Part shown: positions 1 through 10,611 of the stretch, in pieces
How positions within the stretch are numbered: the stretch's first letter is position 1
Layout: each line of letters begins with the position of its first letter
NCBI GenBank assembly: GCA_964034945.1
Contig: OZ035962.1
Coordinates: 46,780,386 to 46,844,385, forward strand
Direction of reading: 5' to 3'
Origin: Chrysopilus asiliformis
Lineage: Eukaryota > Arthropoda > Insecta > Diptera > Rhagionidae
Length of the DNA: 64,000 nt
The notes under the pieces: generated by a model
What the model saw: only the letters and a program-made list of their open reading frames with translations
Databases searched by the model: none
What the model was told of the DNA's origin: nothing
Position numbers and translations under genes: made by a program

Positions 1-2485
1 TATACGCTTTAAATTTAAGCAAAATATCATTTGGTCTTTCAATATTACTTTTATCTACAGCATGTTCAGAACACAAACCACATTTAAATTTTTTATCGAT
101 TTTAAAAGATACAAATCCAACTAAGTATAACAATGAGCAATCCTGAAGCTTTTGAAAACTTTCCTTTTCTTCATTAGGAGTTTTTATAATAGTAGAAATA
201 ACTTTTTCAGCATCAGTATTATCAGTATCCAAATCATTATTTTCAGAAATAATTTCATTAGAATTACCTGTTTCATTATTAGGTACCGTTGGAACATATG
301 AAGCTAAGGACAACAAATTATGCGACTTTGAGTCATTGTAGCCTGAAAACTCAGCAGCGGACATATTTTGAAAACATATTTGTTTTAAACTTTTATTAAG
401 ACGATAGGCAGATGGATTTTGCTCATACGATCCCTTGTTGCTTCTTAAGTTGGATATAGTATTTTCTAGTGGGTCTTGATTTATATGACTAGTACAAAAG
501 TACTTCTGTTCAGAACAAGTCTTTGAAATATATATCCACATTAGTTCAATAGCATTTATTGTCATAATTAAACCGTCAAAACAATATGGCCTTTTCATGG
601 TTCCAGTGCTTCTCCAATTACTTATCCAGATTTTAGAATCTCGTATGTTTGTTTTGATTTCCTGATTCTCGTCAGAGTAAGCACACAAATTTGGATTAGC
701 ACTATATCTAGATGAACTGTTTAAGTTATCAAAAAGTGCGTTCATTCTAGATATAAAGGATCCAGTAGAAAGTGCTACCATTTTCGATTCACCTGTATAG
801 CAATTACATGTAACTGTCGCAAAAACTGCTGCGGAAACATTAGCGCTGAAAATTTGTGTAGCGAGTTTGACCGACATCTTGTCGAAGTTGTCCGGCCATA
901 TGTGCTTTGGGGTAAGACGATGTAAAACACGAACAGTGCTTGATTCCATACAATACATTTTGTCTAAAATTTTCCAAGAAACCCTATCATTTTCTATTAT
1001 AATATCATTGTTTATAAGGCAGTTCCGAACACTTTTAAATAAGTGAGGGATGTCAAAAAAGAAAAAAAGTTTCCTTTGTTCTACCTGTAACCATGGTTTT
1101 TCGGGAGTAATTCCAAGTATAGTAAAGGCTTTCCGATTCGTACTACCTTGGTCACAAGTAACACCGACTAAATCAAAATTTGTTTTACTTACCACAGAAA
1201 TGGTATGTAAAATTATATCAGCGAGAGCAGAACCAGTCGGGGAGCCGACATAATAACCGATAATTTGTCTCCAATTTTTATTTACGCCTCGTAGCATAAA
1301 AATGACTACCTCTTTCTCAATTTTGTTCTTTCTCCTATTTGCACCAAAATCTTGAAAACCATGGACCAAATCTTCTCTAGAATCATACTCGAGTTCCTTT
1401 TTAATGGCCATCCCATCAAAAAGCAATATACATTTTCTGTCCAAATCAGACATTTTTTCTGACATTTCAGTCAACATTGAAACAACTGAGTTACATATTC
1501 CTGTTTCAAATTTCATCATCGAATGCCATCGAATAATGGTAGTGACAGATGGGATAGAGAAGCCAGTTTTTAAAAGAGATTTATAAAAACATGGAGACTT
1601 CATATAATATTTTAAATAAAGTTCTTGTTCGGCAGGACTCCATATTGAATTCGGACGATGAAATAATTGGGAACATAGAAAAGTATGAACATTATCTTTG
1701 AATTTTTCATCAACATATTCTTTAACAATATCTTTGTCCTTCTTGTCCTTCTTTTTTTTGGGACTAGAAAATAAAAATCTAGGTACAGTATTTTGTTTTA
1801 TTTCGGTAGGAGAGTTATAATATGAAAATTTTTTTGGGGAAGGAAATTGCAACTCGTTAATATCTTCATTAAGTGGCAGCAGTGGCAAAGAATAATCTCT
1901 TACATAAGTTTTTGGAGAACCGATTGTTCTATTTACTGTAATATCATCTTGATGAAGGTAAGTGGTATTAGTATTATTGTCTTCCTGAAAAATTTCTTCA
2001 GAACTAGAAAGGTCCAAAACATTACAATTTTTGGATGTTATAGTGCTAGTGGGCTTCGACTTTGAAAATGAAGACATTTCCATAGAACCTGAAACCCCCA
2101 CTGCAATCGAGTCTTTTGATATAATGCTACTATTGGGTTTCGGTGGCTTGTAAAATGTAGTACTTTTATGATTTTTTATCAAAACAGCCTTGCATAAAGG
2201 ATCTACAAAAATTTCCGAACAATTACAGATAGCATCCCCAAAAGATTTCAATAAAGCGCATTTCCTCAAAACTTTTCGAAACCCATTAATAACGAGATCT
2301 TTTTCGTAGAAATGATTTTCGCAAAATTTTATACATTTTACAACTTCCGATTTTGTTTTCAATGTGGTATCTCCAGAATGTTTTATCCAAATACCACGCC
2401 TCTCATCGTCTGGCAAAGAAAAATACCCTAAATAGGAGCCAGATTTGTATGAGTTTTCACACATGAGGTAAGAACAGCGAGTCAT
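1..2485 (-). CDS. P-element-like transposase with N-terminal THAP domain (C-terminus beyond window)
   Basis: This is a single open frame of at least 828 codons running off the left edge. It encodes a DNA transposase of the P superfamily (THAP9-like). An N-terminal THAP zinc finger is visible: C4 and C9, then C55-x2-H58 in 'CENHFYEKD'. The catalytic core shows 'LLFDGMAIKKE' (D357), 'CDQGSTNRKAF' (D445) and 'FFDIPHLFKSVRN' (about 478), and further on 'DPLENTISNLR' (about 671). These match the conserved blocks of P and THAP9 proteins. The start at 2485 is chosen because the THAP domain begins two residues later. No frameshift or stop was found, and three widely spaced checks stay in the same frame. 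Drosophila P has introns and about 750 residues; this reading needs no intron and is longer. The terminal inverted repeats were not identified. The family call is firm; activity is inferred only from the intact frame. Confidence 0.9.
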   Translation of the reverse strand, partial: MTRCSYLMCENSYKSGSYLGYFSLPDDERRGIWIKHSGDTTLKTKSEVVKCIKFCENHFYEKDLVINGFRKVLRKCALLKSFGDAICNCSEIFVDPLCKAVLIKNHKSTTFYKPPKPNSSIISKDSIAVGVSGSMEMSSFSKSKPTSTITSKNCNVLDLSSSEEIFQEDNNTNTTYLHQDDITVNRTIGSPKTYVRDYSLPLLPLNEDINELQFPSPKKFSYYNSPTEIKQNTVPRFLFSSPKKKKDKKDKDIVKEYVDEKFKDNVHTFLCSQLFHRPNSIWSPAEQELYLKYYMKSPCFYKSLLKTGFSIPSVTTIIRWHSMMKFETGICNSVVSMLTEMSEKMSDLDRKCILLFDGMAIKKELEYDSREDLVHGFQDFGANRRKNKIEKEVVIFMLRGVNKNWRQIIGYYVGSPTGSALADIILHTISVVSKTNFDLVGVTCDQGSTNRKAFTILGITPEKPWLQVEQRKLFFFFDIPHLFKSVRNCLINNDIIIENDRVSWKILDKMYCMESSTVRVLHRLTPKHIWPDNFDKMSVKLATQIFSANVSAAVFATVTCNCYTGESKMVALSTGSFISRMNALFDNLNSSSRYSANPNLCAYSDENQEIKTNIRDSKIWISNWRSTGTMKRPYCFDGLIMTINAIELMWIYISKTCSEQKYFCTSHINQDPLENTISNLRSNKGSYEQNPSAYRLNKSLKQICFQNMSAAEFSGYNDSKSHNLLSLASYVPTVPNNETGNSNEIISENNDLDTDNTDAEKVISTIIKTPNEEKESFQKLQDCSLLYLVGFVSFKIDKKFKCGLCSEHAVDKSNIERPNDILLKFKAY

Positions 2486-3217
2486 TATTACTATAAAAAG
2501 ATTCCTCTAATAAAATAATAAACTTGAATCAAAGTCAGAAAGGAATAGCCGAGTTTGCCGAGTTTGTCAATTTGTTTTGAAAAAAACAGTTTTTGAGCGA
2601 TACAATTCGTAACTTTTCCAATATCGTACAAAATGCTTCTATATCACGCAAAGTCGAATCGCAAAATGGGAATCTCTAAATATTATGAATCTCTAAAATG
2701 CATAAATATTCTACAACAAAAAAATGCATAAATATTCTACGAAGGTACCGCACATATATTCTGCTTTTTGTATGTGTGGTATTCGAAACAATAAAATAAC
2801 ACCATTCCATTGCATCGATAAAAAAGCTTTTTCGCTCGTGCTTTCATGTTTCTCAGCACATGCTCGTATGACTTTAAAACTTCTAAGAGCTTTCTCTCTT
2901 ACATGTACAAAACCTGCAGCGCCTTCCAGTGAGTCAATGAAGAAACACTTTAATACTGATCTTGGTACCACTATAAAGTCTTTACATTATGGTTGTGGCC
3001 AACACAAAACTTCCTTCCACAAAATCTACGACCCTGCGCAATTTACGCTATAGCCCTATGGTTTTGTTGTAATGGGTGTGGGTTTCTTCGTAGTCATATC
3101 GAGCACGAAGAGGGGTGACCAAAGGAGAACGGCTAGCTCAACTCCTTCGAACCACGGATAAAGTTAATCAAAACGAGGCTGAAGGGCCAAACACTATATT
3201 TTACAGGGGAAGCTAGC
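2486..3217. other. Gap between P transposase and BEL1; no recognisable gene
   Basis: The 5' flank of the P transposase passes into sequence with overlapping open frames on both strands (2711-3053), neither of which I recognise. A 20-bp direct repeat occurs at 2695-2714 and 2721-2740, separated by 6 bp. The stretch at about 2990-3056 is a close match to 38768-38845 inside the hAT-like element, so part of this gap is dispersed repeat DNA. The 5' terminus of the P element must lie here but could not be recognised. Confidence 0.5.
2695..2740. repeat. Two 20-bp direct repeats
   Basis: The 20-mer starting 'aaaatgcataaatattctac' occurs at 2695-2714 and again at 2721-2740. It lies about 210 bp upstream of the P transposase start, where P elements may carry subterminal transposase-binding repeats. 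That role is a guess. Confidence 0.6.
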
Positions 3218-3432
3218 TCTTAATGTCTTCACGGTTGAGTAATTAAAACACAAAAATTACTCAAACTAAATTTTTAATTATTGAACAAAAAATGTATAAC
3301 GATTCTATCAGCACGGCTATATGAACAAGAATGAATATTTTTTAGCGTTCGTTTGTTGCATTGAAAATGCAACGCACGATAAGATTTAAATTTTAAAACT
3401 GTAATAAAAATTACACAGTAAACGTCTTAACA
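3218..3432 (-). repeat. BEL1 3' LTR
   Basis: This matches the LTR at 21605-21796 but has about 30 extra bp in the middle ('tgaatattttttagcg...') and lacks a 6-bp 'caaaca' block. Read on the minus strand it starts TGTTAAGACG. A purine run, 'caaggggg', lies just before it at 3433-3450 and fits the polypurine tract. Its far end reads GA instead of CA. Confidence 0.85.
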
Positions 3433-3683
3433 TGCCGGCCCCCTTGAACGGCTATTGTTTCAAAATTATAATATTATGTTACAAATTATTACAAGTATTT
3501 TAAATATCATAATGCCTTAAATAATGCAATTAAAATTTCTTAGTTATAGTGTTTCAAATACAGAATTTTAGTTTAATTAGATAATATTAAGTTAAAAAGT
3601 TCAGATTCGAGTCTTATTTGTAAGAATGAGATGAATTAAGAAACTAGCTTTTATTAGTTATTAATTGATAAAATAATATAATA

Positions 3684-4609
3684 AAGGGTGGTTAAATTTT
3701 AAGGGCCGATGTTGAATGTGAACCACACCTAAACGTCAAGTTTTTTTCTGCATTTCATTTGACATTTCTCAATTTCAGACTAGCTCAATTTGAACCATGG
3801 AAAGATACACAATCGAATGACCGCCGCGACCTCGGCGGCACACCTCCATCCGATGGTCCAAATTTTCGATGACGCTGAGACATAATTGAGGTTCTATGCC
3901 GTTAATGTGCCGAATTATCTCATCCTTTAGCTCTTGAATTGTTGCTGGCTTATCGACGTACACCTTTTCTTTCAAATAACCCCAAAGAAAGAAGTCCAAC
4001 GGTGTCAAATCACATGATCTTGACATCGCCACCAATTGACATCGCCACCACGTGAGATAACACGGCCATTAAATTTGTCGCGCAAAAGAGCGATTGTTTC
4101 GGTAGCTGTGTGGCAAGTGGCACCGTCCTGTTGAAACCACATATCGTCCACATCCATATCTTCCAATTCGGGCCATAACAAGTTCGTTATCATCTCACGA
4201 TAGCGAACACCATTCACAGTAACTGCCTGACCGGCCTCATTTTGGAAAAAATACGGCCCGATGATGCCGCCAGCCCATAAACCGCACCAAACAGTCACTC
4301 TTTGTGGGTGCATTGGTTTTTCGACAATCACTCTTGGATTATCATTCGCCCAAATGCGGCTGTTCTGCTTATTGACGAATCCACTGAGGTCAAAATGCAT
4401 ATCACGAAGTGCACGATATGCATTTTGATTTGAACGCCCATTTTCATAATAAGCTTGAATAACTTTAACGCGTTGCTCGATTGTGTATCTTTCCATGGTT
4501 CAAATTGAGTTAGTATGAAATTGAGAAATGTCAAATGAAATGCAGAAAAAAACTTGACGTTTAGGTGTGGTTCACATTCAACATCGGCCCTTAAAATTTA
4601 ACCACCCTT
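3684..4609 (-). mobile_element. mariner/Tc1-superfamily transposon, internally deleted
   Basis: The element is flanked by TA (3682-3683 and 4610-4611) and starts AAGGGTGGTTAAATTTTAAG at both ends. The terminal inverted repeats are about 137 bp long and reach into the transposase start codon: the left repeat contains an inverted copy of the first codons. The transposase is on the minus strand and lacks the DNA-binding middle part. It sits in the noncoding 3' part of BEL1, between the DUF5641 region and the LTR. Confidence 0.9.
3775..4496 (-). pseudogene. mariner transposase, deleted and frameshifted
   Basis: This is the remnant of an IS630/Tc1/mariner DDE transposase. It starts 'MERYTIEQRVKVIQAYYENG' at 4496. 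After about 30 residues it jumps to the catalytic region ('HFDLSGFVNKQNSRIW', first Asp), so most of the helix-turn-helix DNA-binding part is missing. The second Asp is in 'FQQDGATCHTA' and the third in 'TPLDFFLWGYLKEKVY'. The frame breaks near 4010-4040, where a short sequence ('gacatcgccacca') is present twice in tandem. It cannot encode an active enzyme; only the termini could still be moved by a related transposase. Confidence 0.9.
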
Positions 4610-4638
4610 TACATGATAAAAAAAAATAAAAAATAATA

Positions 4639-5203
4639 TCAACCCTCCAACGACAATTTGCATATTTTAGATATTCCACGCTTAAATATTCCATTTCTTG
4701 TTTTAACTGCAACGACTCTTATTTTGTTGTCAGGTCCTACTGTAACTTCTGTGATTATGCCCATTAACCATTGAGTTGACGGAAGCTGATCATCGCAAAC
4801 TAAAACGATGTCATTGATTTTTATGTTCGAGTTTGAAACCTTCCATTTGTGTCTTTGTTGAAGAGAATGAAGATACTCAACTGAAAATCTTTTCCAAAAT
4901 CCCTGTATGATTTGAGTTAATTTCTGCCAATTCGACAACCGATTGGGTAAAATTTCAAGAAGAGACGGCTCTGTTGGCGCCGTAATCGGACCACCACATA
5001 GAAAATGTGATGAAGTTAGGGGCTGTGGATCATTCGGATCCGTAGATAACACAGTAAGAGGCCTGCTATTAAGAATACCCTCAATTTGTATCACAATAGT
5101 ATTAAATTCTTCATAAGACAAAGTTGAATTTAAAATAACTCTTTTCAAGTGGGGTTTAAAAGATTTGACGCCGCTTTCCCAGATTCCTCCGAAATTTGGA
5201 GTT
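4639..5203 (-). pseudogene. BEL1 integrase C-terminus and DUF5641-type region
   Basis: This is the last part of the BEL1 polyprotein. It carries the catalytic Glu region ('GGIWESGVKS' type, at the 5203 side), then 'ILNSRPLTVLS' and a basic C-terminal domain with 'WLMGIITEVTVGPDNKIRVV', typical of BEL/Pao pol. The frame is open for 169 codons to a TGA at 4639. It joins the integrase core at 7803 when the non-LTR insertion 5216-7802 is ignored. A copy lies at 44424-44682 and 47706-48388. Confidence 0.9.
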
Positions 5204-5215
5204 CTGGGTGGAATA

Positions 5216-7802
5216 GGTTAGGTTAGGTTGAGAAGACCGCGCGCGCCCAGGCGTGAGCACAGCGCTACACTCGGAGGCCTACAGGCCCATTGTGATGTCT
5301 TCGGTACTCATAAGACTTTTCATCAAACTAGCTGATCCTATTTGAACCAGCCCGACTTGTTGACGAAGCTCAGCATATCCTCGAGTGGGTGGTTGTCAAG
5401 CTCCGTCAGGCCACTATAAAATCTGGCCCCAAGCGTCCCATATCGGCGTGCTTGTAGGGCTGGACACTCACAGAGTAAGTGTTTCACGGTCTCCGGCTCC
5501 TCCTCGTCACCACAACTGCGGCAAAAATCATTTGCGGCCGCGCCCCACCTTATGGCCATAGCGCCAAGGGGGCAGTGCCCCGTGATTAAGCCTGTGAGTA
5601 GCCTTACGGAGGTCCTGCTGAGTCTAAGAGGGGTGTCGGTTCTGTTCCTATTAAATTTAGGCCAGAGCGACCTTGTAATTACACAATCGCTCCTTGTTTG
5701 CCAACGGATATTTATGTTGTTCACCCCTTTCCTATCAATTATACTTTTAGCGCATTCGATCGGCATTTCGACCGAGCGGTCCGCGCTCTCCATAGCCATT
5801 TCGGTCCCAAATTTTGCCAGTTCGTCGACTCTCTCATTGCCATATATGTTGCTGTGTCCGGGGACCCAGCAAAGTGTAACGGCATGTCGGAGGCCGAGTT
5901 GATTAAGTGCTCTGCGGCAACTAGACACGGTCTTTGACTTGATCGTCGACGAATCCAGTGCCTTAATTGCCGCCTGTCTGTCGACGTAGATAGAAACCCT
6001 AGTTCTGGGTAGTTCTCTCGTCATTATCAAGCTTGCAGCCGCACTTATGGCGTAGACCTCAGCTTGAAATACACTGATCTCATCAGGCAGTTTGTAGCTC
6101 CTTTGGAGGTCAAGGTTATCCGAGAACACTCCCGCCCCTGTGCCTTCTCCAGTCGTAGATCCATCCGTGTAGACCGAGACCTCTTGCTCGTCTATGACGC
6201 TGCCGAGATCCCAAAGTCTCCTTTCAGGAATCAAAACTGAGAAGTTCACATTCATATTCAGGTGAGGTATACAGTAATCCGTAGAGTCCGGGATACCCCA
6301 TTCATCGCTTTTAAGGATGCTATTATGACCGAAGGTGCTGTGCTTCCAGAGGCCGGACCCTCTGAGCCTTAGTGCACTCTTGGCAGCCGTACACCTCGTG
6401 TACTCATTCAGGGGAATGAGGTGCAGTAGAGTTTCCATTCCCGCTGTTGGTGTTGATCTAACAGCTCCTGTGGTTCCTAGCGCCGCTAGTCTTTGTACTT
6501 TGTTAAGGGTTTGATATCGGCAGTTGACCCTCATGGTCGGCCACCAAACCAGACATCCGTAAGTGAGAATAGGTCTGATCACCGCTGTGTATAACCAATG
6601 GGTAATGCGCGGTGATGTGCCCCAATTCCTTCCAATCATTTTTTTACATGCGTAGAACGCACACAACGCTTTGTTCATCCTCTCTTCCGTATTCCTTTTC
6701 CAAGATAGTTTGGAGTCCAGAATTAAACCAAGGTATTTCGCCTCAGCAGAGAGACTGAGTTGGGTTGTTCCTATCCTTGGAAGTTGAAAGGTTGGTACCT
6801 TCCTTTTTTTTGTGAAGAGCACTAGTTCAGTTTTGGAGGGGTTAACCCCAAGACCATTGCGCTCCGCCCACTTTGTGATATCGCGTAGTGCTAATTCCAT
6901 GAGTTCGCTTAGTGTTGGGAGAAATTTTCCTGTTACCAAAACGACCACATCGTCAGCGTACGCAACAACTTCTATTCCCTTTTCTTGTCACGATAGGAGG
7001 ATTTCGTTCAGAGCTAGATTCCACAAGAGTGGCGATAGGATCCCCCCCTGCGGTGTTCCCTTGTTGATCGCTCTCTTTACGTTACTTATACCAATGGTGG
7101 CCGAGACTTTTCTGCTATTGAGCAACTGCTCTGTCCACTCAGTTAGCATCTCGTCGACATTGTGTGCCCTAAGTGCACCCACTAAAGACCTTGTGTGTAC
7201 GTTATTAAACGCACCTTCAATGTCCAGGAATGCTGCCAGGGCATACTCCTTGTGATGGGCAGTTTCCTCTAAGGTTCTCACAACCTTGTGTAGAGCTGTC
7301 TCTACAGACTTGCCCTTAGTGTAGGCATGTTGGGCCGTAGATATTGTGCCGCTGTCCAAGGAGTTCTTAATACTAAGATCAATAACTCTTTCTAGTGTTT
7401 TCAGTAAAAACGATGAAAGACTTATAGGTCGGAAGTCCTTTGGTTTAACGTGACAACGTTTCCCAGCCTTGGGGCTGAATGCCACACGAACTTCTCTCCA
7501 GCACTCCGGTATATACCTGGCTAGCAAGCAACCTCTAAAGAGTTTTATCAACCAAGATTTGATAAAAGGCAACGCGTGCTGGAGCATGGCCGGGATGATT
7601 CCGTCCGTGCCCGCTGTTTTATTGGGGCTGAAGGAGTATATCGCCCACGCTACAGAACGTTCATTTATTATCTCATTTGCTACCCGAAAGTCCCTATCCG
7701 TTATTTTTGGAGCATGATAATTACCATTGCTGCCTTGACAATCCACAGGGAAATGGGTATCCATTAGGAGGTCCAGTGTTTCCTGGCTTGATTCGGTCGT
7801 GC
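5216..7802 (-). mobile_element. Non-LTR retrotransposon, 5'-truncated (RT plus RNase H; I/LOA-like), copy 1
   Basis: It lies between 12-bp target-site duplications, CTGGGTGGAATA at 5204-5215 and 7803-7814. Only RT and downstream domains are present; the endonuclease and ORF1 are missing, the usual 5' truncation. The 3' end on the minus strand finishes with AACCTAACCTAACC instead of poly-A. A second copy of the family (44683-47705) ends AACCTAACC as well. The RNase H and C-terminal Cys-His motif point to the I/LOA/Outcast group; exact clade is uncertain. Confidence 0.9.
5338..7802 (-). pseudogene. Non-LTR ORF2: reverse transcriptase, RNase H, Cys-His motif
   Basis: The frame is continuous from the truncated 5' end to a stop at 5338 except for one nonsense codon (TGA, 6988-6990). 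Copy 2 has a leucine codon there. Visible motifs in order: 'SPNKTAGTDGI' fingers, 'FLDIEGAFNNV' (RT block A), 'GTPQGGILSPLLW', 'AYADDVVVL' catalytic site, then RNase H ('VYTDGST', 'FQAEVYAI', 'WVPGHSNIYGNERVDELAK') and a C-terminal 'CRSCGDEEEPETVKHLLCEC'. In life the protein would copy its own RNA at a nicked target. Loss of the endonuclease by truncation makes this copy inactive whatever the stop. Confidence 0.9.
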
Positions 7803-8984
7803 CTGGGTGGAATAAATTTCCAAATAATATCATGTGTTGTACAAAATTTGTTTATATTATTCACAGAATTTTCATTTTTGAAAAATTGGAACAATTCTTT
7901 TAACTCATTTTTTTTGCACCTATGAAAGTTATCGCATTGTCAGACCAAAGTGTATGGGGTTTGCCTCGACGAGAGATAAACCTTTTCAGACAAGCTATGA
8001 AAGACTCTGATGTCAAATCGGAAACAATTTCAAGATGAATGCACTTTGTCACGAAACATACAAAGATTGCAACATAAACTTTATATAATGGAGAATTACG
8101 AACGCGCCTTTGTTTTATAAAATATGGCCCGCAATAATCAACACCCGTAGTAGTGAAAGGCCGAGAAGGAGTATACCTATCAGGTGGAAGTTCACCCATG
8201 ATTTGATTGCTGATTTGTGGCTTGTTTTTAAAACATGCGGTGCAAGTGCGAACACAGTGTTTTTCAGTGTTCTTAGCTGAAATAGGCCAATATTTTTGCC
8301 TGACCATCGAAACCAGAATTTGTGGACCAGCGTGTAAATACTGCAAATGATAATTACGAAAGACAATTGATGTAAAATGATGTTTTGCAGGTAAAAGGAT
8401 CTGATGTTTGCTGTCATATTTAATGTTAGAATTCCATAATCGACCCCCTACTCGTAGAATGTTGGACGAATCCAAAAAGGGATTCAATGATAAAATAGAA
8501 CTTCTTACCGGTAATGGACGATTTTTCTCAAGACATGAAATTTCTTTCGAAAATGACTCCTTTTGAACCCAATGAATTATATACATTAATGAATTATCAA
8601 GTTGATCCTTTGTTAAAAACCCTGATTTGCGAGTTAAATTTTTGGATTTACAATTATATGCAAATCGTCGGCAATAAGCTAAAACGCGTATAAGTTTATG
8701 ATGAGAGCTGAATCGATTAATTATATCAAAATCTTCGCAAATGCGAGTTTCCATCACCATAGTTTGTGTCTCGTGTGACACGGTTAACAAATTTACATAA
8801 TCAGGTCTTAATTCCAAAATCTTTGGATTTAGATTAGGAAAAGAATCAAAAGTGGAATCATTTGTACAGGTAAATTCAACATTTGAATAGAGATACTGTG
8901 GTTCATGAAACCAAAACTGCATTGATCTTAATTGATCTGGCATTATGCTACGTGAAATTATGTCTGTGGGATTATTTTCAGACC
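7803..8984 (-). pseudogene. BEL1 integrase core with H2C2 zinc motif
   Basis: The open part (7900-8943) holds the pre-integrase region, an H2C2 zinc motif ('YHLQYLHAGPQ' then 'CVRTCTACFKNK') and two catalytic Asp sites ('GVDYCGPYF' and 'WSDNAITFIGA'). The third residue, Glu, is on the far side of the non-LTR insertion. The frame is lost near 7910 at a run of eight T where the related copy at about 48000 has fewer, so a homopolymer slip is likely. Confidence 0.88.
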
Positions 8985-9215
8985 TTATATGACTCCAGAC
9001 ACAGTTTGTGACGAGGTCTTGTTTTTCGACACCCGATTTGCCACAAATGTCTTCAATTTGTAGGGTTCAGTCTGTATCCAATACAAAGTAATGGTTGAAT
9101 CTGAGTATAAATAAATTTTATTAATTACTGTATCTAGTGCTGATACAACTGTTTTCACCAATATAGCTAATAAGAGTGCTGCACACAATTCAAGACGTGG
9201 TAAAGATTTGCTCTT
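8985..9215 (-). pseudogene. BEL1 RNase H, second half
   Basis: It carries 'LPRLELCAALLLAILV' and 'YSDSTITLYWI', the conserved BEL/Pao RNase H blocks. The first half is at 14950-15246, on the other side of BEL2. The target duplication CTCTT (9211-9215, 14945-14949) lies exactly between the two halves. Confidence 0.85.
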
Positions 9216-9428
9216 TGGTTTGGATTGCAACATCCAAACTTGAATTTACCGTTTATTGTATTTTGAATTTTTACCATTGTTTACTTAATAACTAAATTGC
9301 ATTGTATTCCAATTTGTAACCACTTGTACTTGAGCTGCCGAACTATCCGGACCATTTCTATCGTTACTCGAAATAAAACAATTCTTCGATCTATTTCTAT
9401 TGTTTTATTTTGCATTCGTTCCTGTTCA
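9216..9428 (+). repeat. BEL2 5' LTR
   Basis: This 213-bp repeat pairs with 14733-14944. It ends in CA just before the primer-binding site. Differences from the 3' LTR include C/T in the fourteenth position of the shared start and a single-base length difference near 14760. Confidence 0.93.
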
Positions 9429-9432
9429 TTTC

Positions 9433-9449
9433 TGGTCCTTCGAGCCGGA
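9433..9449 (+). promoter_or_regulatory. Primer-binding site, tRNA-Tyr type
   Basis: TGGTCCTTCGAGCCGGA follows the BEL2 5' LTR by 4 bp. It is the complement of a 3' end TCCGGCTCGAAGGA-CCA, which I recall as that of insect tRNA-Tyr. The same 17-mer occurs in BEL1 (21585-21601, minus) and BEL3 (52638-52654). Confidence 0.85.
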
Positions 9450-9545
9450 TCTCGGTTTCGCAAAAGTCACAGAGTCAAGTATCGTGTAGTTTTCCCCGAA
9501 ATTATAACTCGATTCGTGTCGTGGAAAATTGAGCAATCTATCCAC

Positions 9546-10611
9546 ATGGACGCGTTAAGGACAAAAAGGGGCATCTCCAAGGGTTTGGTAACACGGCTAA
9601 CCAAATATCTAGCGGGAATTCAAGACCCGACGCAAGGTTCGCTAGAGGACTTTTCGTCGCGATTACAGAAGCTCGAAGAATAAATTTGTTGCCGATCGGG
9701 ACTACGAGGAATTTGAATCAAAATATTTCGCATGCCAGGAGATTTTGCTAAAATTCATAAAACAATGCAAATCCCTAGAACCGCCTCCCCCGCCAGCAGC
9801 AGACACCGATATTCTTCGACAAATCTCAGAACAACAGTCGGCATTTCTCCAGAGTTTAACGTCGGTAAATCAATCACTATCGAACGCCTTTACAAAGAAA
9901 GCAAGTGAAAACAATACATTGGACGTTTCGGTAAATTACGAAAAACAATTGCCTAAAATCAAAATTCATTCGTTCTCGCGTGAACTCAGTGACTGGTATT
10001 CGTTTCGTGATCTCTTTGTGAGTTCTGTGCATAGCAACCAGAATTTAACAGCTAGCCAGAAATTCCATTATCTGATGAACTTTCTAGAAGGAGATGCTAG
10101 AAATTTGTTGAAACATTTACCGATTAGTGACAGTAACTACGAACAAGCTTGGGAAAAATTGAATAAGCGTTATAACAAATCGGGTCCAATTGCATCTGCC
10201 TTTGTAAAGCGCATGTTGAATTTACAATCCCTATCGAATGGCAATGCGACTTCATTACGCCGGTTTTCGGACAGTGTCGATGAAGTTATACGCCGTTTAA
10301 AGGCAATTGGTGAAAAGGATGAGAATCGCTACGTCTGGCTAATTTATATTTTATTAAATAAACTCGATAATGAAACACGCCAAAAATGGGCTTCTTTCAA
10401 TAGCGAAGAATTTCCATCGATTACGTCGTTTTTGACCTTTTTAGAAAGCAGAGCCGAAGCTCTAGAAAGTTGTCAAATGTATACTCGCGTTGCCACCGGT
10501 AAGGAATCGAGTTCGAAAATACAAACTAAGAATTTTCATAGTACAACTATGTGTTGTCCTAAATGTGCGGGTGATCATGCAGTGAATAAATGTCGGAATT
10601 TCTATCCATGA
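9546..10611 (+). pseudogene. BEL2 gag
   Basis: Translation would start at 9546 ('MDALRTKRGISKG'). A one-base frameshift near 9680 moves the reading to the frame that is open from 9745. The middle carries 'LPKIKIHSFSRELSDWYSF' and 'LLKHLPISDSNYEQAWEKL', the hallmark of BEL/Pao capsid (DUF1759-type). A first Cys-His cluster ('CPKCAGDHAVNKC') lies at the end, and a second frameshift at about 10590-10611 leads into the next segment. Confidence 0.88.

Noticed and set aside
1050..2065. Short plus-strand open frames within the P transposase
   Set aside because: They lie antisense to an 828-codon conserved frame and show no recognisable domain.
2711..3053. Overlapping open frames on both strands
   Set aside because: No recognisable motif on either strand, and the 3' part is dispersed repeat sequence.
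5216..5235. GGTTAGGTTAGG read as telomeric DNA
   Set aside because: Only two to three units, exactly at the 3' end of a non-LTR element with target duplications on both sides.
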